Made by a program: the position numbers and the translations under genes. The notes below the pieces were generated by a model that was not told the origin of the DNA, ran no database searches, and saw only the letters and a list, made by a program, of their open reading frames with translations. This document shows positions 33,387-41,410 of a stretch of DNA of 64,000 bases, in pieces (position 1 is the first letter of the stretch; each line of letters opens with the position of its first letter). Source of the DNA: Parabacteroides chongii (GTDB taxonomy: Bacteria > Bacteroidota > Bacteroidia > Bacteroidales > Tannerellaceae); NCBI RefSeq assembly GCF_029581355.1, contig NZ_CP120849.1:4806501-4870500 (forward strand), given 5' to 3'.

Positions 33387-33425
33387 GATAATCCGCCGGG
33401 AAATACCCGCCGGGTTATCTTTTTT
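33387..33425 (+). terminator. terminator of the tra operon
   Basis: GATAATCCGCCGGG (33387-33400) pairs imperfectly with CCCGCCGGGTTATC (33406-33419), followed by six T. Confidence 0.7.
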
Positions 33426-33517
33426 ATAGGGAATGGAAACAGGTTTCTTTGCTATCTTTCTTTGTCCGTTTCGGCTCACAGAAAGAAAGTAGCGGCGGCA
33501 TTTGCCACCGTTCTTTA

Positions 33518-33997
33518 TTAACCGATTATAATGTTCTTTACAGGTGTGTTATGTTCCAACCACTCTTTGACACATTCCATGTTATATTCGCTCGTTATAA
33601 CCGCCTTATCTACGTCTATGGGCGTAAAACGGGTGCTTTCATAGCTATCTATCCACCCTTTCAGGGAACAGACACCCCATGCTTTCACGTCCTCAAAAAT
33701 GTCGTTCAGCGTGTCGATGGGTTCGCCGAAAGTAACTATCATTGCATCGAATGTTGTTTTGTCGGGTAGTAGTTCCAAATACTTCAATGAACCGAAATCA
33801 TCTGCTTTCCGTCCGAAAGACCAGTCATAAGAATAAAGTTCATCACCCCACTGTTGCGGCGTGTCAAAACGTACTTTCACGCTGACCGTGTATTTATCCT
33901 CTGTGGTGTCCTCGATAACACCCGTTACCAACAATCCGGTAAATATGCACTTGCAACGTCTGCCGATAATCTTTTTATTTACTTCTGTCGTTTTCAT
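33518..33997 (-). CDS. hypothetical protein of the element
   Basis: 159 residues, not recognised. The first half looks like a small beta-barrel (GRRCKCIFTGLLVTGVIEDTTEDKY-type, residues 11-45), the second is acidic and mixed. It is first from the tra side of a run of minus-strand accessory genes with ribosome sites and short spacers. Confidence 0.6.
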   Translation of the reverse strand: MKTTEVNKKIIGRRCKCIFTGLLVTGVIEDTTEDKYTVSVKVRFDTPQQWGDELYSYDWSFGRKADDFGSLKYLELLPDKTTFDAMIVTFGEPIDTLNDIFEDVKAWGVCSLKGWIDSYESTRFTPIDVDKAVITSEYNMECVKEWLEHNTPVKNIIIG

Positions 33998-34017
33998 AAA
34001 TGTACTTATTTATATTG

Positions 34018-34233
34018 TTATTGTTTCTTTTCTTTTTTCGCTATCCATTCATCCCGCTGTTTGCGACATTCGTCAAGCGTTTTAGCCACTGTGCTGAACA
34101 GTTCCATATCTGTATGGCGATAATCATACTGGAAATAAATCTGTCCCCTGAATGCGCCTAAACAGCATTTCACATATTTTTCTTCTCCCGGTATTTGGGT
34201 AATGCTTACCCCGTTTTTGTTTAAAGTTTCCAT
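34018..34233 (-). CDS. DUF3873 family protein
   Basis: 71 residues. The sequence GVSITQIPGEEKYVKC and the ending DECRKQRDEWIAKKEKKQ fit the small DUF3873 family common on Bacteroides elements. Function unknown; 20 bases from its neighbour, probably in one transcript with ardA and the membrane protein. Confidence 0.75.
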   Translation of the reverse strand: METLNKNGVSITQIPGEEKYVKCCLGAFRGQIYFQYDYRHTDMELFSTVAKTLDECRKQRDEWIAKKEKKQ

Positions 34234-34257
34234 ATCGTTATAATTTATAATGAGTTA

Positions 34258-34470
34258 TCAGATAATCAAAAATGAGAGCAACACAATGAAAATAATCGCC
34301 ATACAAAACAGGTAAACGGCGGAGATAAACAGCCGGAGAACGAACCGGATAATAAAAAAGCCTATGATTAGGGCTATCCACATTCCGGCGGTGCTGGTGG
34401 CTGCCTGATAGATGATAAAAGCAAGTATGAACCATCGTAAAGAAGTCGCTATCTTATTATTTACTTTCAT
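34258..34470 (-). CDS. small membrane protein
   Basis: 70 residues with two to three hydrophobic segments (about 12-27, 29-45 and 48-70). Not recognised. Sits between the DUF3873 gene and ardA on the same strand. Confidence 0.6.
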   Translation of the reverse strand: MKVNNKIATSLRWFILAFIIYQAATSTAGMWIALIIGFFIIRFVLRLFISAVYLFCMAIIFIVLLSFLII

Positions 34471-34513
34471 TGCCTTGGTGTGTTGCGGGTGGATTGCTCC
34501 ACCCGGTTAGTAA

Positions 34514-35047
34514 TCAGGCGCAACGGAAAACAAAACCGTTATCCATCCAGTAATCAGTTATAAATAAATCACGGGCAAAAGCCGAATAGTCAAAGTAGGT
34601 CTTTGCGAACTCCGGCAGGTCGTAACATTGCTCTACGATTTCATAGGCGTAATCTTCCTCGTCTTTATATTCTCCCTGATATTCGTCCTCAAAGGAAGAA
34701 ATAAGGTCGTCCGCATCTTCTTCGCTTATATCGCTGTTGTGGTGGTCGCACCATACGAAAAACGCTTCCTGCTCGGTTTCGCTTAGTTTCTCGATGGCAT
34801 CCCGAAGCTCAAAGAACTTTTCAGAAAGCCAACTTTCGGAAATCAGGGCTTCCGGGATATTTTCGTAATCCTGAAACATAAATTCCGGGTCTTGGTCGTC
34901 CTTGTGCAGTTCCCGGCACGCTTCCATAAATTCGTCCTTATCTGAATAGTCGGACAGGTCTAACCACTTGCCGAAAAGTAAACCGTTGTTATACTTGTTG
35001 TAAGTACCTACATAAACTCTTGCTTCTGATAATGTTACTGCTTCCAT
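34514..35047 (-). CDS. ardA: antirestriction protein ArdA
   Basis: 177 residues, strongly acidic, starting with RVYVGTYNKYNNGLLFGKWLDL, which is the typical ArdA opening. ArdA proteins mimic the shape and charge of B-form DNA and block type I restriction enzymes when an element enters a new host. The family length (about 165-180) matches. First gene of a minus-strand accessory run. Confidence 0.88.
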   Translation of the reverse strand: MEAVTLSEARVYVGTYNKYNNGLLFGKWLDLSDYSDKDEFMEACRELHKDDQDPEFMFQDYENIPEALISESWLSEKFFELRDAIEKLSETEQEAFFVWCDHHNSDISEEDADDLISSFEDEYQGEYKDEEDYAYEIVEQCYDLPEFAKTYFDYSAFARDLFITDYWMDNGFVFRCA

Positions 35048-35456
35048 AATTCTGTGTCTTTTAAAATTTATGCGGATTTGAGAGGTAAGGGAGCCAAAGT
35101 TTCATAACCTTTTTTCCTGTTTCTCGTAAATCTGACTTTTTTTTTATGCGTTTCCGGTCGGGGCGGTCGTTTTCGTTTCATATAGGCTTTAAAGGGTAGT
35201 GTTTAGGCTTTGCAAGATTTTAAAGAAAAATACTCTTTGGACGAAGTACAACAGGAAGATTTTTGTTTAAACCCTTTAGGGCTTGACCTTGCAAAGACGT
35301 GAAGAACACGGAAATACCTTTGCCTATGTGATACGATAATGACTGCTTCGGCTGGGGACTGCCTAAGAGGAAGATTTACAATAGGAGAAACTGGAAAAAT
35401 GGTTTTATTTTAAAAGTAGGATATTGTGTTTTTGTTGCCAGTAACAAAAAAAGGGC
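35048..35456. other. intergenic region between ardA and the RadC-like gene
   Basis: No gene was found. A plus-strand TACCTTTG (35315-35322) matches the -7 box, with a weak TTGC 22 bases upstream, but no reading frame follows. TTTTTGTT/AACAAAAA around 35430-35453 could be the terminator of the RadC-like gene on the minus strand. Confidence 0.4.
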
Positions 35457-35909
35457 TTAGATAAGCCCCTCGTCTGCAAAACTATAATAGCTTTCTTCTG
35501 TCAGGATGATATGGTCTAACAGATGTAAATCCAAGACCTTGCAGGCTTCTTTTATTTTTGAGGTAATTTGTTTGTCCGGTTCACTCGGACATAGGTTGCC
35601 CGATGGGTGGTTATGTGAGAGGATTATGCCCGAAGCATGGACTTTCAAGGCGGTTTGCAGGATGATTTTCACGTCCATTACAGTTTCAGCCATGCCGCCT
35701 TTAGAGATAAGGGAAACGCCTAAAGCCTTATTTGCCCGATTGAGAAACATTACATGGCTTTCCTCGTGATGTTCCATACATTCGATATAGAACGGTTTCA
35801 GGTAAGAGTAGGACGTTTCGGATGAGAGTATTTTTACCCTTTCGGATGCTTTTACATTGTCTTTATAAGAGATAGTGATTTCCGGCATGGTAAATTCTGT
35901 TGTTTTCAT
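35457..35909 (-). CDS. RadC-like JAB/JAMM domain protein
   Basis: 150 residues. The JAMM metal site is complete: SHNHPSGNLCPSEPD (HxH-x7-S-x2-D type) at about 100-114, with an upstream glutamate in the first third. RadC-like proteins are frequent on conjugative elements; the name does not establish a DNA repair role. The helix-hairpin-helix domain of full RadC is missing, as usual for this short form. Confidence 0.83.
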   Translation of the reverse strand: MKTTEFTMPEITISYKDNVKASERVKILSSETSYSYLKPFYIECMEHHEESHVMFLNRANKALGVSLISKGGMAETVMDVKIILQTALKVHASGIILSHNHPSGNLCPSEPDKQITSKIKEACKVLDLHLLDHIILTEESYYSFADEGLI

Positions 35910-36117
35910 GACTACTGAAATTTAAATTAAACAATAAGAAATTTTGCCGGACACCCACAGTTTGGCGGGGACTTCAACCATATCTTTTCAAAAAATACGA
36001 CCCGTAGGTGTGGAGATTTTTTAGAAAACCGGAACGGCTCGGATTTGGTATTTGTCCCCACCGGGCTGTAACTTTGCTAAAATTTGTGATTGAGATACAT
36101 TACTTTAAGGAACTGAA

Positions 36118-36143
36118 AAGGGGTATCACTGGTGACACCCCTT
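36118..36143 (-). terminator. terminator of the ORF6N gene
   Basis: AAGGGGTATCAC and GTGACACCCCTT pair with one mismatch around a TG loop; on the minus strand TTTT follows. It lies 24 bases after the ORF6N stop. Confidence 0.6.
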
Positions 36144-36166
36144 AGACAACCAAATACCTTTAAACG

Positions 36167-36709
36167 TTATTCGTCATAGGTTCTATATCCTATCGGTTTG
36201 CGTGGCTTCGGTTCAGGCTTGCTTAGTAGCTGGGTAAGTGCTTGATAAACCTCGCTGAATTGTGCATCCGTACTTTCTTCCAGTTCTTCAATGCGCTTTA
36301 GTAACTCCTGATAGCCTGTTATCATTTGACGCAAGGCTACAAATGCCCGCATGATAGAAATATTCACCTGTATGGCAATAGGGCTGCGCAGTACACCGGA
36401 CAGGGCGGCTACTCCCTCTTGCGTGAAAACATAGGGCAAATATTTAGTATGCTTACCACGTTTTGAACTGGTTTCTTCTTCCGTTTCATCGGGATTATTC
36501 TTTAAGGTCACAATTTGTGACCTTAAACATTCGACTTCTTCCTTTGTCAGTTCAAACATAAAATCTTCCGGGAAACGTTCTATATTACGTTTCACAGCCT
36601 GTTTCAACGCTTTTGTTTCCACCTGATAAAGTGCCGCAAGGTCACTATCGAGCATAACCCGGCAACCTCTGATTTCATAAATCTTGTTTTGGATGATTTG
36701 TAAGTCCAT
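36167..36709 (-). CDS. ORF6N domain DNA-binding protein
   Basis: The ATG at 36709 gives 180 residues beginning with the family start MDLQIIQNKIYEIRGCRVML; a longer frame reaches 36757 but enters a palindrome. The ORF6N domain occupies residues about 5-95 (LYQVETKALKQAVKRNIERFP...LPYVFTQEGVAALSGVLRS), followed by a coiled-coil tail. ORF6N/KilA-N proteins are phage- and element-borne regulators. A perfect 27-bp palindrome lies inside the gene and a related one just upstream, suggesting self-regulation. It is 26 bases or more downstream of the integrase gene on the same strand. Confidence 0.85.
   Translation of the reverse strand: MDLQIIQNKIYEIRGCRVMLDSDLAALYQVETKALKQAVKRNIERFPEDFMFELTKEEVECLRSQIVTLKNNPDETEEETSSKRGKHTKYLPYVFTQEGVAALSGVLRSPIAIQVNISIMRAFVALRQMITGYQELLKRIEELEESTDAQFSEVYQALTQLLSKPEPKPRKPIGYRTYDE
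36501..36527. promoter_or_regulatory. perfect palindrome inside the ORF6N gene
   Basis: TTTAAGGTCACAA (36501-36513), central T, and its exact reverse complement (36515-36527): 13-bp arms. It encodes part of the conserved LRSQIVTLKN segment. Its core TCACAA-T-TTGTGA is shared with the palindrome at 36749-36771. Confidence 0.7.
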
Positions 36710-36748
36710 AATGTTATTATTTAATGGTGAGTAATAAAGCATAAAGGG

Positions 36749-36771
36749 ACTTATCACAATTTGTGATAAGT
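36749..36771. promoter_or_regulatory. operator-like palindrome upstream of the ORF6N gene
   Basis: ACTTATCACAA (36749-36759), central T, and its exact reverse complement (36761-36771). AGGG/CCCT extend the arms with a two-base bulge. Between the integrase stop and the ORF6N start, so it may be both an operator and part of the integrase 3' end. Confidence 0.65.
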
Positions 36772-36783
36772 TTCCCTATATAC

Positions 36784-38022
36784 CTATTTTATAGATACTT
36801 CTTTATAGATTTTTTCAATGCCGACAAACTTCTTGTCAAGCCCCTGCATATCGTTACTGATTTTATTATTGGTAATGCGGGCGTATATCTGTGTCGTTTC
36901 TATATTGGTGTGTCCCAACATCTTACTAACTGTTTCAATAGGTACACCCTTTGCAAGCGTGGTTGTCGTGGCAAAAGTATGCCTTGCAAGGTGAAATGTC
37001 AAGTTCTTTTTAATTCCGCATACATCCGCTATTTCTTTCAAATACGCATTAAGTTTTTGATTGCTGATAATAGGAAGTACCTTACCGTTCGGCAATTTAC
37101 CTTTGTACTTTTCCAGTATCATTTTAGGAATGTCCAGCAAGGGGACATTCACGTCTATATTCGTTTTCTGACGTTTGGTAATTATCCACAAATTACCGTC
37201 AAAGGATTTACGGATATTATCTTCCTTTAAGTTTGCTACATCCACATAAGCCAAACCACTGAAACAGGAAAAGATAAAAACATCACGCACCTGTTCCAAC
37301 CGTTCGGAAACCATTTTCTTTTTAAGGATGATTTTTATTTCATCCTCTGTTAAATATCCCCTATCCACTTTTTCCAAACGTATTTTATAGTTGGCGAACG
37401 GGTCACCTATCAGGATGCCATTATTACGAGCTATCAGGATAATGCGTTTGAAGAACTGCATAAACTTGGCGGTCGTATTAAAGCCACATTTGCAGGTGGT
37501 ACGCAAATATAACTCGAAGTCGGTAATGAACATCGGGGTTATTTCCTTTATAGAAATATCCGACAGGTTATATTTGCTTTGGATGAACTCTGCAAGATGA
37601 CGGCGGGTCACTTCATATTTACGATAAGTGGCAATCGTCTTGGATATGCCGACCAACTGTTTCACATCATCATTGTGCTTTTGGAAAAGGTTAAGTATGG
37701 TGTCGTGGTTCTCGTTATGACCTAAAAATTCATTCTTCACCTTTTCGGCGGTAACATAATTGTCACGCCGTTGTAGTTCGTGGTAGATGGTATTAAGGGA
37801 TGCGTTTATATCATCCAGCAATCGGTTGATGCGGGTAGCTTCCGCAGAACGTCCGGCGGCTTTGCCTGCCTTGCCATCCCAAAGTTTGGGTTGAACGTCC
37901 AGCTTGGAATTAAAACGGCTTGCCACACCATCAATCGTGATACGGACGAAAATAGGGTAACTGCCATTGATTTTTTGCTTGTCCTTTTTCACGAAGAAAA
38001 GGACGTTGAATGTACTCTTCAT
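36784..38022 (-). CDS. int: tyrosine recombinase/integrase of the element
   Basis: 412 residues, nearly the size of IntDOT. N-terminal arm-binding part (1-100), core-binding domain (about 105-205) and catalytic domain. The second catalytic box is HLARHTFATT (HxxR), followed by LGHTNIETTQIYARI with His and the nucleophilic Tyr. The first arginine box reads SGLAYVDV, with Ala where many recombinases have Arg; IntDOT also lacks that arginine. It starts 270 bases from the core in tRNA-Ser and should join attP to the tRNA 3' end. Confidence 0.92.
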   Translation of the reverse strand: MKSTFNVLFFVKKDKQKINGSYPIFVRITIDGVASRFNSKLDVQPKLWDGKAGKAAGRSAEATRINRLLDDINASLNTIYHELQRRDNYVTAEKVKNEFLGHNENHDTILNLFQKHNDDVKQLVGISKTIATYRKYEVTRRHLAEFIQSKYNLSDISIKEITPMFITDFELYLRTTCKCGFNTTAKFMQFFKRIILIARNNGILIGDPFANYKIRLEKVDRGYLTEDEIKIILKKKMVSERLEQVRDVFIFSCFSGLAYVDVANLKEDNIRKSFDGNLWIITKRQKTNIDVNVPLLDIPKMILEKYKGKLPNGKVLPIISNQKLNAYLKEIADVCGIKKNLTFHLARHTFATTTTLAKGVPIETVSKMLGHTNIETTQIYARITNNKISNDMQGLDKKFVGIEKIYKEVSIK

Positions 38023-38084
38023 AAACTCACTTTTTGGGTTACAAAACTACGTTAATTAGCTCAAAGTGAAGTTTATACAGGCTC

Positions 38085-38119
38085 GCCAAATAGCGACAGA
38101 AGTTCGCCAATTTCGGACT
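38085..38119. repeat. GCCA/GACA array near the integrase start, copy D
   Basis: GCCA, GACA, GCCA and GACT begin at 38085, 38095, 38106 and 38116, spacings of 10, 11 and 10. This is a looser relative of the GGAC arrays at 13.6, 20.8 and 22.7 kb. It lies 60-100 bases upstream of the integrase start; it could also be a set of integrase arm sites. Confidence 0.4.
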
Positions 38120-38223
38120 AAGTGTACCCCTTTTAGACTTTCGGTTGTCGGGGGTACGAATTAGGTTACTAATTTTGTCTTTTAGGGGCTAAATGATGTC
38201 CGGTAGGGCAGACATAAGGGGAT

Positions 38224-38260
38224 AAAAAAAGTCCCACAAATCGTTGAATTTGTGGGACTT
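38224..38260 (-). terminator. element-borne terminator after tRNA-Ser
   Basis: AAGTCCCACAAAT (38229-38241) and ATTTGTGGGACTT (38248-38260) form a perfect 13-bp stem; on the minus strand TTTTTTT follows. It replaces the native terminator now left at 1323-1354. TGTCCGGTT is repeated in tandem (38271 and 38281) between it and the core. Confidence 0.8.
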
Positions 38261-38295
38261 GTCTGCTTACTGTCCGGTTTTGTCCGGTTAGTTCA

Positions 38296-38304
38296 GCGGA
38301 GAGA
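38296..38304. repeat. attR core in the tRNA-Ser acceptor end
   Basis: GCGGAGAGA, identical to 1385-1393, contains the last bases of the tRNA-Ser acceptor stem. The element supplies the sequence to its left, the chromosome the tRNA to its right. Confidence 0.75.
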
Positions 38305-38381
38305 TAGGGATTCGAACCCCAGGAACCTCTCAGTTCAACGGTTTTCAAGACCGCCGCAATCGACCACTCTGCCATCTCTCC
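38297..38381 (-). tRNA. tRNA-Ser (anticodon TGA)
   Basis: 85 nt with acceptor stem GGAGAGA/TCTCTCC, discriminator G, anticodon loop CTTGAAA (TGA) and the long variable arm of class II tRNAs. T-arm GGTTCGAATCC. The 3' CCA is not encoded. The gene remains intact after integration because the element restores or preserves its 3' end. Confidence 0.95.
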
Positions 38382-38584
38382 AATAAACCGAAACTGTCAA
38401 AACGTTTTTTCAAACGTTGCTTTTCAAAGCATCTAGCGCTTCTTGTTTACGGGTGCAAAAGTAGGTAAAAGATTAATACGCTCCAAATATTCCGGAATTA
38501 TTTTTGCATTGTTTCTTAAAAAAAACATTTACAAAATATCATTTTACTATTTAAGTTTCTGATAATCTTTACAAAAAAGAAACA

Positions 38585-39550
38585 TCATAAACTTTGAATT
38601 AATTCCCGTTGTGCCTTAAAAAAAGCCACCCTTTGTCTTTCACCACTAACTGAAATCATAATAGAAGAACGAATAAGAGCCCGTAGCCACTTCCGCAATT
38701 TATCATAAGTACCTTCGTCCAAAGAAGCGACACTACTCAGAATAAACGTTTTTATCATACTTATATGATAGTTTTTAACCTGCACACACCAATAGCTTGT
38801 ATCAAAGTTCACACTCGATATATAAATAAAGACTTTATTTCCTGTCTCTTCAAAATAGCCGCGTGTCGCGAGGGCTTCCATCTCCTCCAAAAACTTCATC
38901 AACTCATCCTTCAGGCATTTGACCTCTTCTGCCCCGATCAGATGAATACTCATAAAGTAATTGATGTCATTTACCAAATAGTGGAATATCAGTGGATCAA
39001 GTATATAATAAGAATTACGGATATATCTTGACTCTTCCACGCTGGCCAATTGTATCCCGGTAAAACGATCACCGACTCCAATCTCATCAAAACGCTTTGC
39101 TTTTCCAGGTGCTCCGCATTGATACAACCATTTAAAAAGATAGAAGCGCGAAATGTATTTATAATTCATATAAAGTTGCTGGGGCAATATATTCGTACAA
39201 TCGATCAGTTCCGATTTCTCATCTTCCCGCGACAAGCCAAGTACATCGATATATTGCTCCAACATATTGTAGTCAATCTCTTTTGGATTCACAAAGTCTA
39301 CCAACTTTAGTTGAAACGGTCTGCTTTTAGCCGTGACCGTACCAACCAAATTATCCAACGATATGCCAAAAGCATTTGCAATAGTAACAATTTCAGCAAA
39401 TGTAAATGCAACTTCTCCCCTCAAACGCCGATACACCGCCTCTTTCTCTATACATAACAAATCGACTAACGCAGTTACCAGGTTTGTTTTTTGGGGGAAT
39501 TCTTCCTTGATCGAATTCAAAAGATTATCGTACAAAAGTTCTTTTTTCAT
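38585..39550 (-). CDS. helix-turn-helix regulator of a Bacteroides family
   Basis: 321 residues. An N-terminal HTH of the Xre/BetR kind (residues about 18-70, VYRRLRGEVAFTFAEIVTIANAFGIS) is followed by a long helical domain of unknown function common in Bacteroides regulators. First chromosomal gene right of the element. A decayed paralogue of its C-terminal end lies upstream at 39756-39923. Confidence 0.7.
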   Translation of the reverse strand: MKKELLYDNLLNSIKEEFPQKTNLVTALVDLLCIEKEAVYRRLRGEVAFTFAEIVTIANAFGISLDNLVGTVTAKSRPFQLKLVDFVNPKEIDYNMLEQYIDVLGLSREDEKSELIDCTNILPQQLYMNYKYISRFYLFKWLYQCGAPGKAKRFDEIGVGDRFTGIQLASVEESRYIRNSYYILDPLIFHYLVNDINYFMSIHLIGAEEVKCLKDELMKFLEEMEALATRGYFEETGNKVFIYISSVNFDTSYWCVQVKNYHISMIKTFILSSVASLDEGTYDKLRKWLRALIRSSIMISVSGERQRVAFFKAQRELIQSL

Positions 39551-39755
39551 GTCATAGAATTATAAGTTTTGATATCTATAGATTTTACTGTTTTGACACA
39601 AAGATAAATAAGGAACCCTAAAATAGTTGCCGGACAAACAGGCAAAACTCTTTCGGATACCTAAAAAAGACTAATAAAACGAACAGAGATTGAATCTCGG
39701 TCACCGAGAAAAACAACAAGTTTCGTTAATAATGCATAACTTCATTCTCAGATAT

Positions 39756-39923
39756 TCACAATGTATTTATAACTTCACGCTGTTTCGCAAAAAACTGGGC
39801 ACGTTGCCTGGTGCCACTAACCGAAATGGTTGTCGACGACCTGATAATAGCCTGGAGCCAGGATGAAATATGTTCATAGACCGAACGATCGAGCGATATG
39901 ATACTATTTACATCAATCACCAT
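39756..39923 (-). pseudogene. C-terminal remnant of a paralogous HTH regulator
   Basis: A 55-codon frame (ATG at 39923) encodes IISLDRSVYEHISSWLQAII followed by RSSTTISVSGTRQRAQFF and a QREVINTL end, which lines up with the last 50 residues of the neighbouring regulator (SLDEGTYDKLRKWLRALI, RSSIMISVSGERQRVAFF, QRELIQSL). The rest of the gene is missing; upstream the frame is closed. It is a tandem duplicate that decayed. Confidence 0.75.
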
Positions 39924-40378
39924 TCCCACTAACTATAAACGACGAAAAAAGAGAAAAGCGACAGACGGCACAACAAAAAAAGTCCTATTTTGCCTCTCGT
40001 TTCTCAATAACTCTTATTATAGATCAAACAGGATGTTTAGTTGTTCATTTTATAAAAAATCAAATCACAATACTTATAATCAGAGAAACATACACAAATA
40101 AAAAAACATACATTTACTTATGTAAATATAGTCGAAGAACCCAAACAGGATGACAGCATCCTCTCATAACGTAATTAAGAATGTGAATCCGAATCAATTA
40201 AGAAAAGCCAAAATCTTTCTCAGCAGTAAAATAAAAATCGCAGCGGTAAAAAAGGGGATGCTGCTAAAAGGGGTTGTCCGTTCTGACAACAGGTTGTGAA
40301 ATCTACAAAACGGCAGCTCCTTTTCTTTCAGAGATTCAAATACATTCCTTATCTTCGTAAACTAAAATAATATATAAT
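39924..40378. other. intergenic region upstream of the TlpA-like gene
   Basis: No gene seen. It holds short hairpins AGGATG/CATCCT (about 40147-40165) and GTTGTC/GACAAC (about 40273-40290) and the promoter TTTC (40326-40329), 20 bases, TATCTTCG (40350-40357) of the next gene. Confidence 0.5.
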
Positions 40379-40900
40379 ATGCATATCGTAAAAATACTAT
40401 CATTCATAACAACCCTATCCTTCCTCTTCTTCTCTTGTATAAAGGATGATAAAGATGAATCTGTTATCAATTACATAAATGTAGGCAATCAGGTTCCTTC
40501 ATTTGCCGTAGAAGATACAACTGGTAATACATTCAGCTCCAAGCAGTTTTTGGACAAACACTCCTTACTGGTATTTTTCGGTACTTACTGTCCCAATTGT
40601 AAACAGGTTCTACCGGTTATCGAAGAAGTCTGGAAAGAAATGAAAAAAGACGACAAGTTCCAGTTAGTGACGATTTCCCGGGAAGAGACAGCCGAAACTG
40701 TTTCTGAATACTGGAAAGAGAATCAATTTACAATGCCGTTTTATCTGGATCCCACCCGTGGTAATGTCTTTGCACTCTTTGCCAACAACACCATCCCACG
40801 TATATATCTCATCGGCCCTGAAGAGAATGTCGTATGGATGTCTGTCGAATCATTGGATATTTCTGCAAAGGAATTGATTGATAAGATACGAGAGTTATAG
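40379..40900 (+). CDS. TlpA/thioredoxin-like lipoprotein
   Basis: 173 residues with a signal sequence and lipobox FFSC (Cys20), then a thioredoxin fold of the TlpA/AlkyI hydroperoxide-like kind: VPSFAVEDTTGN, the redox motif C71-P-N-C74 and the cis-proline loop NTIPRIYLIG. It probably carries out thiol-disulfide exchange on the periplasmic face. Monocistronic, with its own promoter and terminator. Confidence 0.85.
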   Translation: MHIVKILSFITTLSFLFFSCIKDDKDESVINYINVGNQVPSFAVEDTTGNTFSSKQFLDKHSLLVFFGTYCPNCKQVLPVIEEVWKEMKKDDKFQLVTISREETAETVSEYWKENQFTMPFYLDPTRGNVFALFANNTIPRIYLIGPEENVVWMSVESLDISAKELIDKIREL

Positions 40901-40915
40901 CAGACCTAAAAAAAC

Positions 40916-40956
40916 AGTCCTAACAATCAATAATATTTTACTTGATTATTAGGACT
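40916..40956 (+). terminator. terminator of the TlpA-like gene
   Basis: AGTCCTAAcAATCAA pairs with TTGATtaTTAGGACT (40916-40930, 40942-40956) with one mismatch; a T-rich tract follows. Confidence 0.55.
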
Positions 40957-40980
40957 ATATTCTTTTTCGCTATAATAATG

Positions 40981-41064
40981 TGCGTAGAATGAGACTCGAA
41001 CTCACACGCCGTAACCGGCACTACCCCCTCAAAGTAGCGTGTATACCAATTTCACCACCTACGC
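40981..41064 (-). tRNA. tRNA-Leu (anticodon GAG)
   Basis: 84 nt with acceptor GCGTAGG/CTACGC, anticodon loop reading TTTGAGG (GAG), a long variable arm and T-arm GAGTTCGAGTCTC. CCA not encoded. Confidence 0.92.
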
Positions 41065-41067
41065 CAA

Positions 41068-41152
41068 TGGTGCCCAGAACAGGACTCGAACCTGCACGCC
41101 TTGCGACACACGCACCTGAAACGTGCGCGTCTACCAATTCCGCCACCTGGGC
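41068..41152 (-). tRNA. tRNA-Leu (anticodon CAG), CCA encoded
   Basis: Acceptor GCCCAGG/CTGGGC, discriminator A, encoded CCA at 41070-41068, anticodon loop TTTCAGG (CAG), long variable arm. Three bases separate it from the neighbouring tRNA-Leu, so the two share a transcript. Confidence 0.92.
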
Positions 41153-41201
41153 ATTTCCATTATATAAAAAAGGCGGCCTCTTACCGCTCTTATTATCTGT
41201 G

Positions 41202-41274
41202 AGCGAAAGACGGGACTCGAACCCGCGACCCTAACCTTGGCAAGGTTATGCTCTACCAACTGAGCTACTTTCGC
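41202..41274 (-). tRNA. tRNA-Gly (anticodon GCC)
   Basis: 73 nt with acceptor GCGAAAG/CTTTCGC, D-arm with TTGGTAGA, anticodon loop TTGCCAA (GCC), T-arm GGGTTCGAGTCCC. First tRNA of the cluster Gly-Leu-Leu. Confidence 0.95.
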
Positions 41275-41410
41275 GATAACGGGTGCAAAGATATAGGTAT
41301 TTTTTTATTTTCCAAAACCGGAAGATAGTTTTTTTATACTATTTTTTTCTTTCCAACCCGTTCAATTTCCTATCTTATTTTAATACAGTGAGTTTCACTC
41401 TGAAAAAAAA

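Larger units (their letters stand above)
1385..38304. mobile_element. integrative and conjugative element of about 37 kb in tRNA-Ser(TGA)
   Basis: The element is bounded by the direct repeat GCGGAGAGA at 1385-1393 and 38296-38304. The right copy is the acceptor end of tRNA-Ser and the integrase starts 270 bases inside it. It carries a complete-looking mobilisation set (mobA, mobB, mobC), traA to traQ, rteC, excision-type HTH genes, a topoisomerase, ArdA and RadC-like genes. The Tra order is that of the CTnDOT/CTnERL family of Bacteroides. Unlike CTnDOT it has no tetQ, rteA or rteB and uses a tRNA target. Cargo blocks at 1.7-5.0 kb and 13.7-16.8 kb are visibly more AT-rich than the backbone. 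Confidence 0.85.
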
